A DNA stretch of 10,660 nucleotides from Acidobacteriota bacterium (GCA_021851625.1 JAJZCX010000022.1:1-10660); one strand, 5' to 3'; positions 1 to 7,081 are shown, counted from the first letter of the stretch. Numbers and translations are program-made. The notes: generated by a model not told the origin, from the sequence alone.

Positions 1-773
1 GCGCCCCACGCGATTCCATATCGCGCCTGATTCAAACATTGCAGCGTGGACTTCAACCCATCTGTGCCCGGCAGTAGCGCCGATGCGGGCACGCGCACAT
101 CCTGCAACGACAGGCCAGAGGTAACCGAAGCGCGCAGCGACCACTTTCCATGCACATCGTAGGCGTGAAAGCCAGGGGATTTTGTGTCCACCAAAAATCC
201 GCGCACGCGATGGTCTTTCTCCTCCACACGCGCCCAGATGATGGCCACATCGGCCAGCGTGCCAGAGGTGATCCACATTTTTTCGCCGTTCAAAATGTAA
301 TCGCCGCCGTTTTTTCGCGCGTGCGTGCGCATACCACTGGGGTTGGAGCCGAAGTCTGGCTCGGTCAAGCCAAAGCAGCCGAGTTTTTCTCCCGTGGCCA
401 GTTGTGGCAGCCACTCATTTTTCTGTGCATCGCTGCCAAAGGCGTGAATGGGAAACATGACCAGAGCGGACTGCACGCTGACGAAGCTGCGCAGGCCGGA
501 GTCGCCGCGCTCCAGTTCTTGCATCACGAGTCCGTACTCCACGTTCGACATGCCCGCACAGCCGTACCCGTGGATGTTTGCTCCGTAGTAGCCGAGCGTG
601 CCCATGGGCCGCACCAGTTCTTTGGGGAAGCGCGCGTCACGATTGCAGACTTCAATGATGGGGATGAGATTTTCTTCAATGAACTGGCGCGTGCTGGCGC
701 GCACGAGCAGTTCATCCTCGTTGAGCAGTGCATCGAAGCCAATGCCATCTACGCCTTGAAATCGAAAGCCCAT
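1..773 (-). CDS. gcdH: Glutaryl-CoA dehydrogenase (acyl-CoA dehydrogenase family), C-terminus outside window
   Basis: FAD-dependent acyl-CoA dehydrogenase, most like glutaryl-CoA dehydrogenase, which oxidises and decarboxylates glutaryl-CoA to crotonyl-CoA in Lys/Trp and aromatic breakdown. About 257 residues are visible of a family length near 390; the rest lies left of base 1. Seen: NIHGYGCAGMS (66-76), RSFVSVQS (95-102), CFGLTEPDFGSNP (133-145, FAD/substrate-binding stretch), GEKMWITSG (163-171) and ARYGIAWG just before the edge. From family knowledge, the Arg and Ser four residues apart in RSFVS match the active-site pair typical of glutaryl-CoA dehydrogenases, which favours this over a generic short-chain enzyme. 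The catalytic Glu would lie outside the window. The ATG at 771-773 has a GGGGAGA ribosome-binding site about 5 nt upstream, partly inside an inverted repeat. It lies 54 nt after the ATPase gene and is probably co-transcribed with it. Confidence 0.88.
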   Translation of the reverse strand, partial: MGFRFQGVDGIGFDALLNEDELLVRASTRQFIEENLIPIIEVCNRDARFPKELVRPMGTLGYYGANIHGYGCAGMSNVEYGLVMQELERGDSGLRSFVSVQSALVMFPIHAFGSDAQKNEWLPQLATGEKLGCFGLTEPDFGSNPSGMRTHARKNGGDYILNGEKMWITSGTLADVAIIWARVEEKDHRVRGFLVDTKSPGFHAYDVHGKWSLRASVTSGLSLQDVRVPASALLPGTDGLKSTLQCLNQARYGIAWG

Positions 774-777
774 GAGC

Positions 778-806
778 GGTGTCTCCCCAGCAAAATTGCA
801 GACACC
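778..806 (-). promoter_or_regulatory. Inverted repeat overlapping the gcdH ribosome-binding site
   Basis: A perfect 7-bp inverted repeat (778-784 with 800-806, 15-nt loop) lies in the 54-nt gap between the ATPase stop and the gcdH start. In the minus-strand mRNA the 3' arm contains the end of the GGGGAGA Shine-Dalgarno, so folding would partly hide it. This could tune gcdH translation relative to the transporter genes, or it could be chance. The stem is short and the regulatory role is inference. Confidence 0.3.
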
Positions 807-827
807 TCAGGCTACCGCATTTTTCTC

Positions 828-1670
828 TCAGGCGAGAAAGGCTTGCAGAAACGGATCGGTGGAGCGCAGTAAATCTTCCAGCCCGCCGTCGAAGACAATC
901 CGCGTGTTGTTGAGCACAAGGAATTTTGTGTTGGGCGCAAGGCCGCGATTCGGAATGCGTTCCATCTGCTGCGTTGTCGCATTGAAGGCATGTGTGGCCA
1001 GCGTGAAGGCATCCTGCAGGCGATGTGTGACCAGCAGCGATGTGCCGCCGAATACGTCACGCTCCTTCACAATCAGATCGATGATGGTTGTGGATGTGAT
1101 GGGATCAAGTCCGCCGGTGGGCGAGTCATATAGCAGCAACGCGGGCTGCGTGATGATAGCGCGCGCAATGGCCACGCGACGGCGCATTCCGCCAGAGATT
1201 TGTGAAGGCAGCAGATCAATCGCGTGCTCCAGTTCCACAAATTGCAAAACCTCGCGTACTTTAGCTTCGATGAGTTCCTCGTCCCGGTTTTCTTCGCGCA
1301 AGCGATAGGCAACGTTCTCCCGCACGGAGAGGGAATCAAAGAGCGCGCCCTCTTGAAAAACCATGCCAGTGTTTGCACGCAAGCTGTACAGATCGTCTCG
1401 CAATACGCTGCGGAGATCCTTGCCAAAAAGGCGCACTGTGCCGGAGTCAGGAGCGAGCAACCCATTCGCCAGCTTGAGCAATAGGCTCTTGCCGCAGCCA
1501 GCCGGGCCAAGCAGAATGCGTGTTTCGCCGTGCTCCATGGTGAAGCTAATGTCGTTCAGAATCAATTTGCCATCGAAGCCAAGCGCAACATGCTGAAACA
1601 CAAGAATGGGTTCCGCATCGCGTGCCGCGGTTGCGGGTGTGGTTGCGGAGGGTGCGTCAAGTGGTGTCAT
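828..1670 (-). CDS. ABC transporter ATPase, MlaF-like, with Ser replacing the Walker B Glu
   Basis: Cytoplasmic ATP-binding subunit of an MlaFE-type (MCE-associated) lipid ABC transporter; 280 aa, near the family's usual 250-280. Seen: Walker A GPAGCGKS (55-62), Q-loop Gln106 in MVFQEGALFDSL, signature QISGGMRRR (157-165), Walker B LLLYD (178-182), D-loop GGLDP (186-190) and switch His216 in LLVTHR. The residue after the Walker B Asp, normally the catalytic Glu (DEPT), is Ser183 (codon TCG at 1122-1124), giving DSPTGGLDP. All other motifs are intact, so this is either a lineage-specific variant or a slow ATPase, not an obviously broken gene. It starts 9 nt after the permease stop codon, in the same reading frame and without a visible Shine-Dalgarno, which implies translational coupling. 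The first 20 residues are Ala/Thr/Pro-rich and probably disordered. Pairing with the permease is inferred from adjacency and family. Confidence 0.9.
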   Translation of the reverse strand: MTPLDAPSATTPATAARDAEPILVFQHVALGFDGKLILNDISFTMEHGETRILLGPAGCGKSLLLKLANGLLAPDSGTVRLFGKDLRSVLRDDLYSLRANTGMVFQEGALFDSLSVRENVAYRLREENRDEELIEAKVREVLQFVELEHAIDLLPSQISGGMRRRVAIARAIITQPALLLYDSPTGGLDPITSTTIIDLIVKERDVFGGTSLLVTHRLQDAFTLATHAFNATTQQMERIPNRGLAPNTKFLVLNNTRIVFDGGLEDLLRSTDPFLQAFLA

Positions 1671-1679
1671 GGTGGTGGC

Positions 1680-2456
1680 TCAGCGGCCAAAAGCGCCGAT
1701 CATAAAACGGCTGACGATAAAGTCCAGGGCAATGATGAAAACCGAAGAAGCCACGACGGCCTGCGTGGTGGAGCGGCCCACGCCTTGCGTCCCGCCCTTG
1801 GTGGTCATTCCGTAAAAGCAGCCGATCGTTGCAATAATGAAGCCGGAGAAGATGGGCTTCACCATGCCTTGCAGAACGTCTGGGTAGCGTAAAATGTCAA
1901 TGCTGGCGTGGAAGTATTGCGATGGGCCGATGCCCAGCATGGCAGCACTGACAACGCCGCCGCCCAAGATCCCCACGGTGTCCGCAACAATCGTAAGAAA
2001 AAAAAGCATGACAATGGTGGACACGATCCTCGGCGTCACCAGTTTTTTGATTGGGTCGGTTCCGAGCGCGCGCATGGCATCAATCTGCTCGGTCACCTGC
2101 ATGGAGCCAAGCTCGCTGGCCATGCCGGATGCGTTGCGCCCGGAGACCATCAGCCCGGTGAGCACCGGGCCAAGTTCGCGGATCATGGAGAGGCTGACCA
2201 GTTCGCCTGTGATGCTTTTCGCACCGAATTGCGAGAGTGTGTAGGCCGACTGCAGGGCCAACACCGCACCGGTAAAGAAGCCTGTAAGAATGACGATGGG
2301 CAACGAGCCGATGCCGATCAGGTCAGCTTGCGCGAAGATGTCTGCCACGTAGAGCGGACGGCGAAAGAGATTGCCAACGCCCGCAGCAGAGAGAAGCGCG
2401 TATTCCTGCACGCGCAATATTTTTTCTTTGACGAACGCGCCCGGCTCCAGTTCCAT
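1680..2456 (-). CDS. MlaE-like ABC transporter permease
   Basis: Inner-membrane permease of the MlaE/YrbE family, which with an MlaF ATPase moves phospholipids or other hydrophobic substrates between the inner membrane and an MCE (MlaD) carrier. 258 aa, the usual length. Seen: hydrophobic segments near residues 48-70, 95-112, 146-176, 200-218 and 233-254, and the family core RELGPVLTGLMVSGRNASG (93-111) continuing through VTEQIDAMRALGTDPIKKLV (121-140) to TPR. The open frame runs further upstream, but that part overlaps the regulator's coding end and has no membrane-protein character. I therefore chose the ATG at 2454-2456, the first Met after the regulator stop (2494-2496). Its ribosome-binding site is weak (GCGGA close to the ATG), so coupling to the upstream gene is likely. 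No MCE-domain gene lies between it and the ATPase or after the ATPase in this window. The substrate is unknown. Confidence 0.9.
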   Translation of the reverse strand: MELEPGAFVKEKILRVQEYALLSAAGVGNLFRRPLYVADIFAQADLIGIGSLPIVILTGFFTGAVLALQSAYTLSQFGAKSITGELVSLSMIRELGPVLTGLMVSGRNASGMASELGSMQVTEQIDAMRALGTDPIKKLVTPRIVSTIVMLFFLTIVADTVGILGGGVVSAAMLGIGPSQYFHASIDILRYPDVLQGMVKPIFSGFIIATIGCFYGMTTKGGTQGVGRSTTQAVVASSVFIIALDFIVSRFMIGAFGR

Positions 2457-2493
2457 ATCCGCATTATGGCATTCGCTGAGAAATTCTGCCGCT

Positions 2494-3930
2494 TTATTCC
2501 TTGCTGCGTTTACGAATTTCGACGTTAAGTCGCTTAATCTTCTGGTTGAGTGTGGAAAGAGGAACGCGGAAATGTTCGGCGGCCTCGGTCTGGTTCCAAT
2601 TGCAACGCTCCAGCCGGTCGGCGATGATGCGCCGCTCGACCTCCTCAAGAATTTCAAAGAGTGAGGAGTTGGGGTTGTGTTCCAAAATGCTAGTGGTGTA
2701 GCCGGTTCCGGTCACGTGACTGGGCAGCAAATCCGCGTTGATCACGGGAGCGGTTGAGAGCACCACGCAGCGCTCAATTACATTTTCCAGTTCCCGCACA
2801 TTGCCGGGCCAATCGTAATCGACCAGCGTGCGTAGCGTCTCGGCATGCAGTGAGCGTAGCGGCAGCCCATTTTCCTCACTATAGCGCTTGAGGAAATGTG
2901 CGGCCAGCAAAGGGATGTCTTCGCGGCGGCTGCGCAGAGCGGGCAGATCGACGGTGATGACGTTGAGTCGATAATAAAGATCATCACGGAAACGCCCTTC
3001 GCGCACAGCTTGGCGCAGGTCCACGTTGGTGGCAGCGATAATGCGCACGTCTACTTGAATCTCTTGTGTGCCGCCCACCTGCATGAAGCGGCGGTCTTGC
3101 AGCACGCGCAGCAGCTTGGCCTGCATGTCCAGGCTCATGGTGCCAATCTCATCCAAAAAAAGCGTGCCATGGTTGGCCGCTTCGAAGAGTCCTTTTTTGG
3201 TGGCGATGGCCGAGGTGAATGCACCTTTGACGTGCCCGAAGAGTGTGGATTCAAGCAGGTCGGTTGGAATTGCGCCGGTGTTCACGGGAACAAATGGCTT
3301 GTCGCGCCGAGGAGAATGCGCATGGACCGCTTTGGCAATCAACTCCTTGCCGGTACCGCTCTCGCCTTGAATCATCACGGTGGAACGACTGGGCGCGGCC
3401 TGACCAACAAGATCAAAGACGGCCAGCATGGTCTCGCTTTTTCCGATGATGTTGGAGAAATTGTAGCGCTGCTTGAGTGCGCGCTTCAGGTGCAGATTCT
3501 CCTGCTCCGTGTGGTAACGCGCGATGGAGGCGCGAATATCCACCAGCAGCTTTTCGTTGTCCCACGGCTTCTGCGTAAAGTTGTTTGCGCCAGAGCGAAT
3601 GGCTTCGACCACATTCTGCACCGTGCCATAGGCGGTGATCATGATGACGGGCAGTTGCGCCTGCCGCTCTCGAATTGCGCGCAGAATATCCAGCCCGCTT
3701 TGTCCCGGCAGGGCCAAGTCCAGCAGCACCAAATCATAAATGCCATCGTCGAGTTTGCGCAGACCCTGTTCGCCATCGTTCGCCGTTGCAACCTCAAAGC
3801 CTTCAAGGTCGAGCAGCATCTCCAGCGACTCGCGGATCATCGCCTCATCGTCAATGATGAGAATGCGCGAACGGATTTCTGGCAGGGTCTGCTCTTGGAC
3901 TTTTTCTTGTTGCGTGGCTGTTTCAGGCAT
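2494..3930 (-). CDS. NtrC-family sigma-54-dependent response regulator
   Basis: Cytoplasmic response regulator that, when phosphorylated, should act as an AAA+ activator of sigma-54 RNA polymerase. 478 aa, typical for the family. Receiver domain about 21-135: acidic pair D27/D28, phospho-acceptor D71 (LVLLDLALPG), T99 and K121. AAA+ domain about 160-395: Walker A GESGTGKE (189-196), sigma-54 contact loop GAFTSA (236-241), Walker B GTLFLDE (255-261), arginine-finger region GRFRDDLYYRL (312-322) and WPGNVREL (374-381). Fis-type helix-turn-helix about 444-470 (WNQTEAAEHFRVPLSTL). The usual GAFTGA loop has Ser240 in place of the second Gly. The ATG at 3928-3930 overlaps the kinase gene by 8 nt, with an AAGGAAGG site about 7 nt upstream, so kinase and regulator are a cognate pair. 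Targets cannot be read from the sequence; the adjoining mlaE/mlaF-like genes and gcdH are in the same transcript rather than proven targets. No convincing -24/-12 promoter was found in the window. Confidence 0.93.
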   Translation of the reverse strand: MPETATQQEKVQEQTLPEIRSRILIIDDEAMIRESLEMLLDLEGFEVATANDGEQGLRKLDDGIYDLVLLDLALPGQSGLDILRAIRERQAQLPVIMITAYGTVQNVVEAIRSGANNFTQKPWDNEKLLVDIRASIARYHTEQENLHLKRALKQRYNFSNIIGKSETMLAVFDLVGQAAPSRSTVMIQGESGTGKELIAKAVHAHSPRRDKPFVPVNTGAIPTDLLESTLFGHVKGAFTSAIATKKGLFEAANHGTLFLDEIGTMSLDMQAKLLRVLQDRRFMQVGGTQEIQVDVRIIAATNVDLRQAVREGRFRDDLYYRLNVITVDLPALRSRREDIPLLAAHFLKRYSEENGLPLRSLHAETLRTLVDYDWPGNVRELENVIERCVVLSTAPVINADLLPSHVTGTGYTTSILEHNPNSSLFEILEEVERRIIADRLERCNWNQTEAAEHFRVPLSTLNQKIKRLNVEIRKRSKE

Positions 3931-6772
3931 GCACGGCCTTCCTTAACACTGGGAATTCCAGATGAAATGTGGTGCCGTGTCCCAACTCACTTTCCACGTG
4001 AATTTTTCCGGCGTGTTCTTGAATGATGCCATAGCTGACAGCCAGGCCGAGTCCTGTGCCGCGGCGTTGGCCCTCCCGCACCGTGGACTTGGTGGTGAAA
4101 AATGGATCGTAAATGCGGCGCAGATTTTCCTGCGCAATGCCAGAGCCGCTGTCTGAGATGACGACAGAAACATGCCCATTCGTTTCCGTCGAGATGTGCA
4201 GTACCCCGCCATTGGTCATGGCATCTTTCGCGTTTAAAAATAAATTTAAGAACACCTGCTGCAGCTTGCCAGTATGACCCAAAATCTCCGGCAGGTTCCT
4301 ATCTAAATTCAGTTGAATAGTAATGCCTGCGGTGCGGAACTGATGTTCCAACAGCGTCAGTGTTTCTTGCAGTACGGAGTTCATGTTTAACGGGGTAAAC
4401 TCTGTGCCGCTGGTGCGGGAAAAATTTAATAGCCCATTGACGATCTCCGAAGCGCGGAAGGTCTGCTGCGTTATCTTGTGCAACATCTGGCTCAGGCGCT
4501 CATCCTCACGCACTTGTTTGGAGAGCATTTGCGTGTAAGAAGAAATGACGGCCAGCGGCGTATTCACCTCATGCGCGACGCCGGCGGCCAGCAAGCCGAT
4601 GGAGGAGAGTTTGTCGGCCTGCATCAGTTGCGCCTCCAATTGCACGCGCTCGGTGATGTCGTCCATCAAAATAATGCGGCCCACGGCGGCTTGGTCTTTG
4701 TCGAGCAGTGGTGCCAGCGTGATGTTGGCCGTGCGTACTTCGCCGGAGCGCGTGATCAGACGAAATTTGTAGAGTGTGTGCACGCCGGGATCGTTTTTCA
4801 CGCGCGCATATTCGGCGAGAAAGTCTGGAGGAAACAACGCTGCCAGTGGCTGACGCAGGGCCTCCGCGCGCGGCACGGCGTACATGGACTCCATCTGCGC
4901 ATTCCAGCCGTCGATGCGATCCTCCAAATCCACAGCGAGAATGCCAATGTTGATGGATTCGACGATGTTTTCGTTGAAGTCCTTGAGCTGCTCATACTCG
5001 GAGATTTTTTGTTCGAGGCTTGCGTAAAGCTGCGCGTTTTGCACCGCAATGCCAATGTAGCTGGCCAATGTTTCGAGAAGCTCCACATCTTCACTAGTGA
5101 GAAAATCGCCGCCCGTGGTGCGGCCCAGACCGAGCACGGCCAGGGGCCTGCGTTGCACCAGACAGGGCAGATAATAGTTCAAGTCCAGTTGGCGCACGCT
5201 GCGCTGTTGCGTGGGCGTCAAGTGAGGAGCGTTCTGCGGATTCTCGAAAAAGATGTGCGTGGCTTGATTGCCCGGATCAAATTGCAAAAAGCTGAGATCA
5301 AGAGCAGCGGTCTGCGAACGCAGCGATGGAGGAATGCCCTGTGCTGCGGCCAGAGAAAAGTCCGTCGGATTTTTCTCTTCCGCGAGAAAAACAGCGATGC
5401 GCGCGACCAGCAGCGTGCGCGGCAAGCGATCCAGAATCGCATCCAGCAGCGCCTGCAAATTTGTCTGCGAATTCAAATCGCGGGCAAACTCGATCAGCGT
5501 CTCGCGGTAGTCATAGCGCTTGCGGTCAAAGACGCGATCCACACGGTCTTGAATGGCGCGCTTCATCGGATCAAAGAGCAGTGCGAAGATGGTGATGGCC
5601 GCAGCCAATCCCCAGCCGCCCGCAGCGGGCAGGCGCGTATGCACCACTTCGCTGCCAATGGCGACCGCGCCAAAGTACAGGCCCACCAACGCTGCCGTGG
5701 CCAACGTGTAGGTGACGCCGCGCTTGAAGATCAAGTCAACATCCATCAGCCGGTAACGCACGATGGCGTAGCTGAAGGTCAGCGGCAGCAGCACCAGACA
5801 GAGTACGGCGGTGTGGTTGATGGCGTTGTCCGTCGAGGCTCCGGCAAGATAGGGAATCACGTAGAACAGCGTGAAGGGAATCACCGCGATGAGCGTGCCG
5901 CGCGTCAACCACTTCAACTGTTGACGCATCAGCGGATTGTTGGCGCGGCGATAGTTGCGGAAGAAGACCACCGAGGCCAGTACATAGAAGCAGGCCAAAT
6001 AGATCAGCTCTGCTTGATTCATGCTGTGGTAAAAGGCCTCGCTCGCAGGCCAGAGCCACAACGCCGCCAGATTCAGGGCAATCAGCAGCGAGCAGGGAAA
6101 ATACGCCAGTCCCACCATCCAGCGCTGTTTGCGTTGCGCGGCTTTTTCCTCAGGGAAGGTAAGCGAAAAGTGCAGCAACAGTGCGGGCTGCAACGCGGCG
6201 GCCAGCACATTGCCCCAATTGATAATCCAGTCGAAGAGGCTGAGTCTGCCCGCGCCGATAAAGGTGTACAGAATGAAAGAAGTGAGACAGAAAATATAAA
6301 AATGTGTGGCGCGCGGAGCCGTCCACCGACGGAAGAGAACATAGAGGCCAATGAGTAGATAGACCAGCGCGATCAGACGCAGGCCGGGATTGATGCTGCG
6401 ATCTTTGGGTACCAGAATGACGGGAACATCCATCTGAATGCCCGAACGCGCAATCGTATACGTCACGCTGGTGTACGTGCCAGAGCGCAGCAACTGCGAT
6501 TGCAGCGTGGCCTCATTGGGAATGGCCAGATCGTCCACCGTGATCAGCAGGTCGGCGGGTTCGATGCCCGCCCGCTCGCCGGGGCTGCCCGGCAATACCT
6601 GCTGCACCACCAGACCGCCGGGCGCACTGGTCCACAAAATGCCGTCCGTGGGGATTTGCAGATTGCTCTCCCGCACATAGTTCATCGTGGCCAAGACCAC
6701 GGAGGCCAGCGTGAGGAACGCCAGCAGTACGGCGGCGAAGCGAACTTGAAAGTTTCTTAGCATGGATTCCAT
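3923..6772 (-). CDS. PDZ-containing multi-TM sensor histidine kinase (GAF-PAS-HisKA-HATPase)
   Basis: Membrane sensor kinase, 949 aa from the ATG at 6770-6772. Order: TM helix (about 12-29); PDZ-like domain probably outside the membrane (about 45-122, with GGLVVQQVLPGSPGERAGI); eight or so TM helices between 131 and 402; GAF domain (about 425-585) ending in a short coiled coil; PAS domain (about 600-710); HisKA with H-box AAGVAHEVNTPL (phospho-acceptor His734); HATPase_c with N-box LNLFLNAKDAM (842-852), G1 DSGSG (874-878), F-box DPFFTTK (889-895) and G2 GTGLGL (905-910). A PDZ-like module between a first helix and a multi-TM block resembles ComP-like and PrsK-like sensors. The ligand is unknown. 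The reading frame stays open rightward to 7342, but that stretch overlaps argD and lacks protein character. The second Met at 6761-6763 (starting MLRNF, 946 aa) is an equally possible start, because neither ATG has a well-placed ribosome-binding site. First gene of the operon. Confidence 0.9.
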   Translation of the reverse strand: MESMLRNFQVRFAAVLLAFLTLASVVLATMNYVRESNLQIPTDGILWTSAPGGLVVQQVLPGSPGERAGIEPADLLITVDDLAIPNEATLQSQLLRSGTYTSVTYTIARSGIQMDVPVILVPKDRSINPGLRLIALVYLLIGLYVLFRRWTAPRATHFYIFCLTSFILYTFIGAGRLSLFDWIINWGNVLAAALQPALLLHFSLTFPEEKAAQRKQRWMVGLAYFPCSLLIALNLAALWLWPASEAFYHSMNQAELIYLACFYVLASVVFFRNYRRANNPLMRQQLKWLTRGTLIAVIPFTLFYVIPYLAGASTDNAINHTAVLCLVLLPLTFSYAIVRYRLMDVDLIFKRGVTYTLATAALVGLYFGAVAIGSEVVHTRLPAAGGWGLAAAITIFALLFDPMKRAIQDRVDRVFDRKRYDYRETLIEFARDLNSQTNLQALLDAILDRLPRTLLVARIAVFLAEEKNPTDFSLAAAQGIPPSLRSQTAALDLSFLQFDPGNQATHIFFENPQNAPHLTPTQQRSVRQLDLNYYLPCLVQRRPLAVLGLGRTTGGDFLTSEDVELLETLASYIGIAVQNAQLYASLEQKISEYEQLKDFNENIVESINIGILAVDLEDRIDGWNAQMESMYAVPRAEALRQPLAALFPPDFLAEYARVKNDPGVHTLYKFRLITRSGEVRTANITLAPLLDKDQAAVGRIILMDDITERVQLEAQLMQADKLSSIGLLAAGVAHEVNTPLAVISSYTQMLSKQVREDERLSQMLHKITQQTFRASEIVNGLLNFSRTSGTEFTPLNMNSVLQETLTLLEHQFRTAGITIQLNLDRNLPEILGHTGKLQQVFLNLFLNAKDAMTNGGVLHISTETNGHVSVVISDSGSGIAQENLRRIYDPFFTTKSTVREGQRRGTGLGLAVSYGIIQEHAGKIHVESELGHGTTFHLEFPVLRKAVHA

Positions 6773-6789
6773 GCGTCCGGCAGTTGCAA
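6757..6789 (-). CDS. Possible 10-residue leader peptide before the histidine kinase
   Basis: A TTG codon (6787-6789) sits exactly 7 nt after a perfect AAGGAGG (6797-6803, minus strand) and opens a frame of ten codons, MQLPDAWNPC, ending in TAA (6757-6759). That stop overlaps the kinase ATG at 6761-6763 as ATGCTAA, the geometry of translational coupling. The strongest ribosome-binding site in the region is 24 nt from the first kinase ATG and has no in-frame kinase start, so this small frame would explain it. The short length and TTG start leave chance as a real alternative. Confidence 0.25.
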   Translation of the reverse strand: MQLPDAWNPC

Positions 6790-6804
6790 AGGAGCGCCTC
6801 CTTT
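6788..6804 (-). promoter_or_regulatory. Small hairpin containing a perfect Shine-Dalgarno in the kinase leader
   Basis: A perfect 7-bp inverted repeat, AAAGGAG-CGC-CTCCTTT, with a 3-nt loop. On the minus strand (kinase mRNA) most of the AAGGAGG ribosome-binding sequence forms the 5' arm, so the hairpin would hide it. Read on the plus strand it precedes two more T residues, but no plus-strand gene ends here, so a terminator role is unlikely. Confidence 0.35.
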
Positions 6805-6886
6805 TTAGGGTGCGCTCAGCGCCGCTGCCGCAGGGATCTGCTCCGATGGAGAACCAACGGCGAACCCTGGGGATTCCCGTGCTCCA

Positions 6887-6913
6887 TTGTCTCCCATTCT
6901 CATGAAATATAAT
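6887..6913 (+). promoter_or_regulatory. Candidate sigma-70-type promoter for argD
   Basis: A consensus TATAAT -10 box (6908-6913) is preceded by TTGTCT (6887-6892) with a 15-nt spacer. ATTGTC one base earlier gives 16 nt. The -10 match is perfect in an otherwise GC-rich region; the -35 is only partial and the spacer is short. Transcription would start near 6920 and leave a leader of about 165 nt before the argD GTG. Confidence 0.45.
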
Positions 6914-7075
6914 AGACAACAAGTGGAGACCTCCGCTGCCAGCACTGGCGCGTTCACCTGCGATAGTGCTGCGGGATGTTGGCTGGAAGTAAAAAATGTT
7001 CCTGAATAGGGACGCGCTCTTGGCTCGGCATCTTGCGGCCACGGCGGTTCTTGTCCATGGGGCGGATTGGCTCCC

Positions 7076-7081
7076 GGAGAG
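7076..7081 (+). promoter_or_regulatory. argD ribosome-binding site deciding the GTG start
   Basis: GGAGAG, with its GGAG core 5 nt before GTG at 7085-7087. An upstream in-frame TTG at 7067 has no comparable site, so the GTG is preferred. Confidence 0.6.

Noticed and set aside
150..872. 240-codon plus-strand frame opposite gcdH
   Set aside because: Antisense shadow of the clearly conserved acyl-CoA dehydrogenase.
2457..2657. Longer permease start giving 325 residues
   Set aside because: It would overlap the regulator coding end by more than 160 nt. The added residues have no permease character, and family length fits the ATG at 2454-2456.
2896..4026. 376-codon plus-strand open frame opposite the response regulator
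   Set aside because: Mirror frame of a clearly conserved AAA+ regulator; no recognisable motif and no ribosome-binding site.
5618..5630. GC-rich palindrome GCCCGC-A-GCGGGC within the kinase gene
   Set aside because: Single-base loop and encodes an ordinary Pro-Ala-Ala-Gly loop between membrane helices; expected from codon use.
4478..6358. 626-codon open frame on the plus strand opposite the histidine kinase
   Set aside because: It is antisense to the kinase, whose domains are unmistakable. Its translation is rich in Arg/Gln/His with no domain, as expected of a mirror frame in GC-rich DNA.
6944..6962. Second -24/-12-like sequence TGGCGCG...TGC in the divergent region
   Set aside because: Again 11 nt between GG and GC, and a poor -12 element.
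6923..7009. 28-codon GTG-started plus-strand frame in the argD leader
   Set aside because: No Shine-Dalgarno before the GTG and no similarity that I recognise; consistent with chance.
7019..7037. Sigma-54 -24/-12-like sequence TTGGCTCG...TTGCG upstream of argD
   Set aside because: The GG and GC dinucleotides are 11 nt apart instead of the required 10; this spacing is strict for sigma-54.
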